Positions 23,985 to 35,900 of a stretch of 64,000 nucleotides of DNA are shown piece by piece (the stretch's first letter is position 1; the number at the start of each line of letters is the position of its first letter). The notes under the pieces are model-generated. The model searched no databases, was not told where the DNA came from, and saw nothing but the letters and a program-made list of their open reading frames with translations. Source of the DNA: Neotamlana sargassicola (GTDB taxonomy: Bacteria > Bacteroidota > Bacteroidia > Flavobacteriales > Flavobacteriaceae); contig NZ_JAJAPX010000005.1 in the NCBI RefSeq assembly GCF_020523965.1, positions 62,001 through 126,000 of the forward strand, given 5' to 3'. The translations under genes and the position numbers were made by a program.

Positions 23985-26900
23985 ATGAAAAAGAATTACT
24001 TTTTTAAGAATTTTTTGGTAATGCTATTTGCCTTGTTTTGCTTAAATGTAATGTTTGGGCAAAATTTAGTACCGTTTTCTCCTCGCTACGATCAAGCTAT
24101 TAAAGGAGATATTCTTCTTATTGGTAATAGTAATGTTGGAATACATCCAACAAATCCTTATAATGGAAACGATTCAAACGATAGAATTAATGCGGCCGTT
24201 CATGTAGATATTGATGGAGATTCTTCAACTTTTAATTCCAGTAGTGCCGATTTAGACGTTCCAGACGATGTTACATGTTACCAAGTGGTTTATGCGGGTT
24301 TATACTGGAGTGCAGTTGTAAATGGAGACGACCCCATTTCGGATATTAAGTTTAAAGTTCCTGGCGGTAGTTATGTCGATATCACAGGTACTGAAGTGTA
24401 TTACCAAAATGCATCGAATAACAACAATTCTAATACATATGTATATTACCACGACGTTACTAGCATGGTTTCGGCTCTGGCAAATCCTGAAGGAACTTAT
24501 GCTGTGGCTAATATATCTTCGTTAGTAGGACGTAAACCCAATTCTGAAGGACTTTCTGCAGGTTGGTCACTTTTTGTTGTTTACCAAGATCCTTTGCTAC
24601 CAAGTAAATATATTACTTCGTTCGATGGTTTTACTAGAATTACAAGTACAATCAGTGAAACCTTTCCAGTTTCAGGTTTTAGAACAATTCCTACGGGACC
24701 AGTTCGAGCCGAATTTGCATTTAGTACCATTGAAGGAGATAGGAGATATTCAGGGGATTATTTAAGACTTAATGGTAATACAATTGATGCTACAAATAGT
24801 GCAGGTACAGTTATAAGGCCCGGCAATAACTTTTTTAATAGTACTGTTTCCTACATAGACCCAGTAACAAATACTCCCGAATTATTTACGGCCAGAAATC
24901 CAAATGGGTCTAATACCTTAGGTTTCGATGCCGGAATTATTAGTATACCAAATGCAGGGAACTCTGTAATAGCAAATGACGCCACAAGTGCCACCATTAG
25001 TTTGGGAAGTAATCAAGATATTTATTATTATTATTTTAGTGCGTTTGCCATAGAAATTATCGCTCCAAATATTGTTTTAACGAAAATAGTTGAAGACGAA
25101 TTTGGAAACGATATTAGAGATCAAGAAGTAAGTTTAGGAGACGAGCTTTATTATACCATTGGTTTTCAAAACACAGGTAACGATAATGCTACTAACTTGA
25201 TTATTCGTGATATTCTTCCTGAAAATGTAATTTTTAATTACCCAACAGATTTAGGGGTTTTACCACCAGGTGTAACTGTGCAAAGTTACGATGCATCCAC
25301 AAGAGAAATTATTTTTGAAGTCGACGAGTCTGTTGTTGAAGAAAACGACCCCGTTACCGAAATTAGGTTTATGGTTACAGTAGTTTCATCATGTAGTTTA
25401 TTAAACGATGCATGTTCAAATATTATTAGTAACCAAGCTTTTTCAACTTATCAAGGTACTATAAATACAGAGTTTACTATTTCAGACGATCCTAGTTTTG
25501 CAACCAATACCGGCTGTTTATTAACCCCTGGAGCAACAAACTTTTTAGCCGATATTAATTGTACTTTCGAGGAAGAGGTTATTCTTTGTGGAGCGAGCAC
25601 AACTTTAACAGCAGGAGCAGGTTACGATTCCTACTCTTGGTCAACTAGTCCGTCGGGTACTCCAGTAATTGGCACAGAACAAACCTTAACAGTAACACAA
25701 ACAGGAACTTATTATGTGCATAATACAGCAACAGCCCCTTGCCAATCAATCGATCAAGTTTTCGAAGTTATTACATTTGGGGCAGGAGTAACCAACCCTT
25801 TAATTCCATTTGCCGATGAGGTTGTAGTTTGTCCCAACGATGGTAAAGATTTGCCAAACTTTTATTTATGTGGCGCAAACGATACTAGATTAATTGAAAC
25901 AGGAATTACAGATACCACTTCAATTATTTGGGAAAAGTTAGACGAGAGTAGCTGTACAGCAGTAGCAAATCAAGATTGTGCCAACGAAGATGCCTCATGT
26001 ACTTGGAATCAAGTTACAACAGGACCAGATTTTACTATTGATACCGACGGACAATATCGCTTAACATTAAATTACGATGGCGGCTGTTTTAATCAGTTTT
26101 ATTTTAATGTTTACACTAACATTTTAAATCCTACTGTAACAGCTAGTGATATATATTGTACTACTTCAGGTGAAATTAGGGTAGGTGGAGTGCCAACTGG
26201 TTATGAGTATAGTATTGATGGTACGAATTACCAAGAAAGTAATGTGTTTACAGTTACCACAGCTGGTTTATACGAGGTGTTTATTCGTCAAATTGGTGTG
26301 TCTCCAAATCCATGTATTTTTTCTGTACCAGACGTTCAAGTGCGTGAACGCGATTTTACTGTTTCAACTATTATTAATCAGCCATTGTGTTATGGTGAAT
26401 TAGGAAGTGTAGTTTTAGCGGCAAACGATGTGCGCCCACAGTATTTCTTTTCTGTTTATCAAGGGGCTACGCTAGTAAATAGCGTTGGGCCAATAAATGA
26501 TAATAATTATACGTTTAGTAATTTAAGTCCAGGAACATACACTGTTAATGTATCTACTGAAGATGGTTGTACCTACTCCGAAGATATCGAAATTATAAAT
26601 CCACCAGAATTAACGGTAACGGCAGCTTTAACAACTCCTTTAACTTGTACCGACGGAGAAATAACTATTTATCCGGTTGGCGGAACACCTCCATATTCAT
26701 ATTTTATTAATAGTACAACTGTTTTTCAAGGAACACCAACATATACGGTAACAAGTGCTGGAACTTACAACATTAGAGTTGTAGATTATAATAATTGTTC
26801 GGCCGAAACTTCAATTACAGTTGAAGACATTGAGGTGCCAACTCATACAGTCTCTTCAACTAACATATTGTGCTACAATGATAATACGGGTGAAATTAAT

Positions 26901-29900
26901 TTTAACGTTGCCGACGCCAATGGCTTTACTGTAGATTATAGTATTGATAATGGCGTTACGTATAGCAATTCTTCTACTTTTTCAAACTTAAGTTCAGGTA
27001 CATATTCAACCATTGTTAGATACACTTTAAATGGAGCAGAATGTTTAAGTGATACTCGAGATATAACGATAACACAGCCAGATAGTGCGTTAACAGCATC
27101 AAGTGGCGTATCAGAGTTGGCAGGTTGCGGACCTTCGGGAGAAGGCGCAGTAAGGATTACTAATCCACAAGGAGGAACACCTCCTTATGAGTATAGCTTT
27201 GATAATCAGGCAACATGGGTTACTACAAACGAAGCGTATGTAAATCCTGGGACTTACACATTATATATAAGAGATTCCAATGGTTGTATTTATGCCATGC
27301 CGGATGTTGTTTTAGATTCTGAACCAGTAGCTCCAACAATAACTGTAGGTGATCCAGACTTTAATTGTGATGGTTCTGCAAACGCTACCGTTACAGTAAA
27401 TAATGAAGATAACAATACGTTTAGCTATACATACTATCTTGATGGTGTAGAAAATACAAATACTACCGATCCTAAAACATTTTTAGATGTTTCAGAAGGG
27501 TCGCATGTTATAACCGTAGAGTATAAATTAGAAGATGTACCAACTTTTAGTAATTTATTAACCGAGGATTTTGGTTATGGAGAAACAAATGTCGAGTCTC
27601 CCGGAGTTGATTTTTATATTTTTGAATCGCAAGTAAGACCTGGAGATGGTAGAGCTGCTATTTCTGTAAATGATGGCGAATATTCCGTTACTTATAATAT
27701 TGAAAGTCCGTTTGGAGCATGGTGGAATCCTGTAGACCATACTTCGGGAAATAGGTCTACTTTTGGAAGATATTTATTAGTAAATATAGGAGATCCTTCA
27801 ACTACAGCGGGAATTTCTTTAGATGATAATTTTTATAAAAAACGAATTACAGATGTAATACCTAATCAGCCAATTCGTGTAAATTTATTTGTAGCAAATG
27901 TAATTCGCGCGAATAGAAATCGTATCGAACCAGATTTGTTATTGGCTGTTTTAGACCCTACAACTGGAAATATTGTATCATCAATTACAACGGGTAATAT
28001 TCCAGAAAATAACCAATGGAATGAGTATAATATAGAATTAAATCCAGGAAATAATACAGAATTAGATTTTGTTGTTAGAACAAATATTTTTGGAATCAAT
28101 GGTAATGATATTGCTATTGATGATATTAATGTATTCCAACTTCCAGTTAGCTGTGTTACAGAAGTGGATTTTCCTTTTGTAGTAGACTCTGGGAATGCCT
28201 TTACAGCAGATATAACAGGGGTTAAAGATGTTTCGTGTTCTGGAGCATCAGATGGTGAAATAACAATAGCTGTTGAAAATTTTGATGCCACAAATGGATA
28301 TCAATATTCCGTAGATGGTGGAGCAACTTGGGTAACAGAAACTACATCTCCACATACAATAACAGGTTTGTCTGCAGCAGTTTATGATTTACAAATTAGA
28401 TATGATGCCGCAGCAGACACTTGTGAATTTTCATTTACTCCAGAAATTTCAGAACCTGCACCAATAACGTTAAACGTAGATGTTACACCACCAACTTGTT
28501 TAGATGGAGCAACACTTGAAGCCAGTTCTACAGGAGGTACAGCAGCATATTCTTATGAATTATTAGAAGATTCTACATTAAATTTAGTAGCTACATTCCC
28601 AGCAAATGGTGTTTTAGCCAATGTAGTTGCAGGGAATTATGTAGTAAGAGTTACAGACGCACAAGGTTGTACAACTACAACACCGGTAAATATCACAGAT
28701 CCAACAGGGCCAACAGCTACAATAAATGTTACAACGGGATATTGTTATAGTGCTGGAACGGGTGTTACGCTAGAGGTAAATACTTCAGGAGGTTTATCGC
28801 CTTATGAGTATAATATAAATGGTGGTGCATTTACATCTAATAATGTATTTAGTAATTTAACACCTGGTAATTACGATATAATTGTTAGAGATTCTAACGG
28901 TTGTACTTTCGCTTTAGATACAGAAACAATTGAACCAGAGTTACAATTAAATGCAGCTGTAACTAAAGGATTAGATTGTACAACGTCTCCAGATGCAGAA
29001 ATAGAGATTAGTTATACTGGAGGTTACACACCTTATGTTAGTTATGAAGTTTCTACAGACGGAACAACTTATACAGCAATTACACCAACGCCGTCTGCAA
29101 GTCCATTTACTTACTCTGTCTCTGCAGATGGATCATATTATTTCAGAATTACAGATGCCGAGAATTGTGTAGCAGAAGCTTCAGTGGTTATTAATCCAAT
29201 AACAAATCCTACAGCTACAGAAACAACAGTTAATCCTTTATGTAATGGTGATTCTAATGGTTCTGTGCAAATTGTAGCATCAAGTGGAACTGCACCATAT
29301 GAATATAATTTTGATTCAGCAGGTTTTACAACAACCTCATTATACGAAAATTTATCAGAAGGAACATATGCTTATCAAGTAAGAGATGCTAATGGTTGTA
29401 TTTATGACGGTTCTGTAACATTAATAGCACCAGTAACACTAACAACAACGCATACTGTTACTGAGTTTTCATGTAATGTTTCAAATACTTTTGAATCTGC
29501 TCAAATAACTATTAATGTTCCAACTACAGGAACTTCACCATATTTATATAGTTTTAATGGATCTAACTATTCAGCAACTAATACCTTAACTATTAATGAT
29601 AATGGTAGCGATCAAACCATAACTTATTCTGTTAGAGATGCTAATGGCTGTGTGTTTAGCGATAGTGTTACGGTGACAGCATTAAATCCACCTTCAGATA
29701 TTGTATTTTCTGCAACAACAGTAACATGTTTAGCTACAACAAGCGATGTTACATTAACAGCAACAGATGGAGTTGGTGTATTAACTTACTCTATACAAGC
29801 TCCTGCAAGTGCAACTTCAAATACAACAGGAGCTTCAACAGGTACTTTTACAGGTTTAGCTCCAGACACCTATATATTTAGAGTAACTGACGAAAATAAT

Positions 29901-32900
29901 TGTTACTACGAAGAATCATTTACTGTTTTACCGGTAACAAATATTGTTGCAACAGCAAATTTAAATACCGACGTGGCTTGTTTTGGAGACTCAACTGGAG
30001 CAGTTACATTCAGCATATCTAATTTTGGAGGTTCTTACAGCTACACACTAGATGGTGGTACAACTGTTATTACAGGACAAACCGCAAATTCAATACCTTT
30101 AACAGGGTTAGCGGCAGGTACTTATACAATTGAGGTGACTGATGAAGCAACCGGATGTACAGATACAGCTTCCGTAACTGTTTCACAACCAGCCAATGCT
30201 CTAACTTTATCGGCGACAACCACAAATGTTTATTGTGATGATGATACATCTCAAATTACGGTATCAGCTTCAGGAGGAACACCAAATTATACATATGCAG
30301 CAGTTATTTCTGGAGCATCGGCACCAGCATTAGCATCTTACTCTAGTAATAACGTGGTAACAGTAGATACTAATTCTGCCACAGATTTAACTTGGGATGT
30401 TTATGTAAAAGACAACAATGATTGTATTACTTTTACAACAGTTACAATTACAGCAGATGCTCAACCAACTTTAGACCCGATAACTCCACAATGTTATGTT
30501 GGTAACGATTTAACCATTAACTTAACCGGAACTGTATCAGTAGGTACGGCAATGTATAGTATGGGCTCTGGCTTTCAAACAAGTCCAACATTTACAATAA
30601 CTGCACCAGGAACATATACTTTTACAATACAAGATGGAAATGGTTGTACAGCATCACAAACTTTAGTAGTTAATCCGCAATTACAAGCAAACGCTTTATT
30701 AACAAAAGATATTACATGTGCTGCACCAACTGACGCAACAATTGATGTAGATATTTCTGGTGGATCAACTTCATATTCAACTTTTGAAGTATCTACAGAT
30801 AGTGGTTCAACGTATACAGCATTTACACCTACACTTTCGGGTTCCTCGTTTACTTATACTACTACAACTGCAGGTACTTATATGTTTAGAATTACTGATT
30901 CGGCAGGATGTGAGGTAGAAACTAATGAAGTAATAGTTACTACTCCAGTAAATCCAAGTATAACTTCAGTAGTACAAACAGCAGCAATTACATGTAGTGG
31001 TGAATCTAATGCGGCTATTAGTGTTACAGTAGATAATACTTTAGGAACACCACCTTACGTAATTAATGTATTTAATAATACCACCGGAACAGATTATGGA
31101 ACACAAACAGCTGGTTTAGCTGCAGGTAATTATACTATTACCGTTACCGATTCTAAGGGATGTACCGATACTGACACCATTACTATTACTGAGCCAGCGC
31201 CAGTTAGTTTGTCTTATACCGTTACACCTATTACTTGTGGGGCAGGGGGTGTTTCTTTAGGAACTATTACAATTAACTCGGTTTCAGGCGGAACACCAAA
31301 TTATACTTATCATGTAACTGGTGTAAATGGCTACGATAATGCTATTGCCAATCAAACCGGATCTTCAGTAGTTTTTGAAGTAGTAGACTTTGGATTATAT
31401 GAAGTTATTATAACAGATACAAATGGATGTACTGCAATAGTTCAAGATATACTTGTTGCTTCTCCTCCAGACGATTTAGATATTTCTGTAAGTGCGCCTC
31501 CAGCAGATTGTTCCACAGGGGGTTCTGCTACTGTAGCTATTGGAACACCATTAACTGGGTCAGGACCATTCCATTTTGCGATTTATACAGGGAGTGGTAT
31601 GGTATATACTTCGCCAACAACCGCGCCATGGCAAGATGAAGATTCACCTGGACAAACAACTTTTTACAACTTAGTACCTGGAGCAACTTATACGTTTGTA
31701 GTGTATGATGAAGCTACTATGTGTTATTATTACGAACAAGCAGATATTCCTATTCCAACCAATTCTACTTTAACAACAAGTAATGTTGTACCAAATAATA
31801 TTACATGTACAGGAAGTGCCGATGGAAATGTAAGTTTTGATATTTTGAGTAGTTATGGAGTACCAACGGATGTAACTTATGATATTAGAGAATCATTATC
31901 GTTAAATCCAACTGGAATTTCAGGATCTGCAAGTGTGCCAGCGAATGGTACTATTTCGGTGACTAATTTAGGGCCTTTAGATTTTGGAAATTATATTATT
32001 GTAATTACAGAAGATGCAGGAGCCACTAATGCTGGTTGCGGTGTTGTAACTACAGAATTTAATATAACAGAATCAGCTATATTATTATCGGTTTCAGCAT
32101 CAGTTTCAGAAAATGCAAATTGTAATAATTTAGGAACAATAATTGCTGTTGGTCAAAATGGAACATCACCTTACGAATATCAGGCGGTTGTTACAGGAAA
32201 TACTCCAGATCCATCAGGCTGGGGAACATCTAATGCTTTTAATTTAGCGGGAGATGAAACTTATGATATTTACATTCGTGATGCTTATGGTTGTGAACAA
32301 TTCGATACCATTTATTTACCAATAGATGCAGAACCAACTATTGATAATTTAGCAACACAATGTTATGTTGGTAGTCCATTGCCAATAACAATCACAGGAA
32401 CAACTTATAATGGTAATGCAACCTATAGTATTGGTGGTGCTTACCAAAACGATCCAAACTTTACATTAAATACGCCTGGAACATATACTTTAAGTATTCA
32501 AGATGACAATGGCTGTATTGTGTCTACTACATATACGGTAGAACCTCAATTACAATTGAATGCAGATTTAACCAAAGATTTAGACTGTACTATAACACCA
32601 GACGGGACTATAGTTTTAACACCAAGTGGAGGCACTGGTGTAGGCCCATATACCTATGAAGTAAGTATAAATGGTGGCGTTTTCGCGGTTATAGCTAGTG
32701 ATACTTATACCGTTACAACATCTGGTACTTACGAATTTAGAGTTACAAATAGTCAGTCTTGTCAAGCTACATCTAATATAATAACAGTAGAGCCATTAGG
32801 GACACCAGTAGCAACAGAAATTCATACAGATATACGTTGTAATGGTGGAAGTGATGGAACTATTACAGTAACGGCTTCTGGTACCGAAGGACCATATGAA

Positions 32901-35900
32901 TATAGTATTGATGGCGGTTCAACGTTTCTAACTTCTAATGTATTTACTGGTTTAGCACCAAACACCTATAGTGTTGTTGTAAGAGACAGTAAATCTTGTG
33001 TGTCAGCGCCAGTTTCAGTTACATTAACTGAGCCAACAATAGTAGCAGCTAGTCCTACTTTAACTCAAGGTTTAACTTGTGATGCTTCAAATGCATCTCA
33101 AGCAGCTACTATTACCGTAACGGCTAGTGGAGGTACATCGCCATATACTTACAGCTTTGATGGAGGTACATCATTTTCATCAAACAATATTTATACTACC
33201 AACACACCAGGTGATGTATTTATTGTGGTAATGGATAGTAATGGCTGTTTAAGTGCAACTGAAACTCAGAATGTACCCACATTAGATCCACCAACGGATT
33301 TGAACTTTTCTTCAACCGATATTACATGTATTAATACTACAAGTGATGTAACACTTACAACAACAGGAGGAGTAATGCCTGTAAGTTATGCTATTTTAGA
33401 GCCTGCAAGTGCAACATCTAATACAACTGGTGATTCTACAGGAACATATACAGGTCTTTTACCAGATACCTATTTGTTTGAAGTAACCGATGCCAATGGT
33501 TGTACTTATCAAGAATCATACACAGTTAATCCTGTTACAAATATTACTGTTTCTGGCTTATTAGTATCAGATGTAAGTTGTAACGGAAGTACCGATGGAG
33601 AAGTTACTTTTACAGTTTCAAACTTTAGCAGTACTTATAGTTATTCTTTAGATGGAGGAACAACCGTAATTACAGCTCAAACAGCAAATGATATTGTATT
33701 AACAGGCTTGCCAACCGGAACACATACCATTGATATTACAGATGAAGCTACAGGTTGTACAGCAACGTCATCTGTAACAGTATCAGAACCAACAACAGTT
33801 TCGTTAGCAGAAACAAGTAATATAAATGCTAATTGTAATACAGGTGCTCAAGTAACAGTAACAGCAACGGGAGGTACATCGCCATATACTTATGCTTTTG
33901 TAGAAGATGGAACTACTCCTGTAGCTGGAGATTATACGAATAGTGACTCAGCTATTTTAGATCCTTCTGTAAATACAAATTGGGATGTTTATGTATTAGA
34001 TGTAAATAATTGTCCGGCAATGATTGATGTTACTATTACAACAGATCCATTGCCAACGGTTACTTTACCAAGTTTTGCATCAAATCAATGTAACTTAACA
34101 GGAGATCCGTATACATTTACAGTTTCAAATACAACAGGAATAGCTCCTTTTGAATATAGTATTGATGGAGGAAATTCTTATCAAACAAGCGATACTTTTA
34201 CAGTAAATGCGCCAGGAACTTATACTGTTACTGTAAAAGATGCCTATGGGTGTACAGCTACAAGTACAAACACCATAGAAATTTATAATGCCCTAGGTGT
34301 TACTCCAGAATTAACAACAGTACCTTCTTGTACTGATGATGATGGTGTAATTACTGTAAATGCAACTGGTGGTTCAGGAACCTATAGTTATTCAATTAGT
34401 CCAAGTCCAGCGACTATAAGTTTGAGTGGAAACGTATTTTCTGGTGTGCCATCAGGAACCTATACTATTACAGTTACAGATGATGTTACTATGTGTACAA
34501 ATAGTGCGTCTGTTACAGTAGAAGCAGCAACTCCAGTAACCTTTACTGCTGCATCTACCGATGTAAGTTGTAATGGTGGTAGCGATGGTACTATTACTGT
34601 AGATTTACCAGCAAGTAATAATAATCCTATTTATACCTATGAAATCACAGCACCAATTGTTGTGTCTGCTCAAACATCAAATGTATTTACAGGTTTAACT
34701 GCGGGAACTTATACAGTACAAGTTAACTCAGGTAGAGGTTGTGTTGAAACTGCAAATGTAGTGGTTAACGAACCTAATACCATAATGGTAGCGGCGCCAA
34801 CAGTTGTGGAGTATGCTTGTAACACAGGTGTAAATGCGGTTAATTATGCTTCAATAACTGTAACGAATGTAACCGGAGGGTCTTCAAACTATACAATTTA
34901 CGAATTCATAAAATCAGGTAATGTTGTACAATATGGAGCTAATGCTTCTTATACTGAATCTGATTTCTCAGGTGGTACTTACACTATTAATGTATACGAC
35001 GATAATGGTTGTGTAGGAAGTACTACAGCTACAATTTCTCCTTTTACATCTTTAGAAAGTATAGATGTAACTGTTGATAATGCAATTACTTGTACTAACG
35101 ATGAAGATATTACTGTAACTGTTAACTCAACAGGGCCAGCACCAACAAATTTAGAGTTTACAGTTCAAGATATTGATGCTTCTGGAGTATATGGTGGTGT
35201 TTATAATCAAACAAATACAACAGGCGTGTTTACAGGTTTACCAATTGGTAATTATTCTATAACTGTTGTAAACTTAGATACTAATTGTACTCTAGAAACT
35301 ATACATTATGTAAACGACCCTAATACTTTTACTTTAGAAATAGATTCGGTTGTTAACGTAACTTGTTTTAGCGATGCCGATGGAAGTGTAGATGTTACAT
35401 TTATAGATAGAGTGCCAACGCCTACAGATGAATCTGGAGCGTTTAGTTACACAGTTTTCGATAGTACTGGAGCAACTGTAACTGCAGGAACTGTTGCAAA
35501 TGCAGGTCCAACAACAATTAGCGGATTGGCATCTGGTACGTACACAATAACTGCTAATTTAACGAATACGCCTTATTGTACAGTTTCGCAAAACTTTACA
35601 ATTGATGCACCAACAGAGGCATTAACAATTACTGAAACACATACTGAAATAACTTGTATTTCTGGAAATAACGACGGTTCAATTTCTGTAGTAGCTTCAG
35701 GAGGTTGGTTAGATTATGAATATCAGTTAGAAACTTTAACAGGAACCATAATAGTGCCTTACGGAAGTGAAACCACTTTTGAAGATTTAATAGCTAACGA
35801 TTATGTAGTTAGTGTAAGAGATGCTTCGGGCTGTATTGCTTCGGTGAATGTTGTTTTAGAAAATCCAGATCCAATTGTAGTAACTGCTATACCAGATGCA

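Noticed and set aside
27866-28291. Minus-strand open frame of 141 aa within sprB
   Set aside because: It is antisense to the lectin-like domain, with no promoter or family match.
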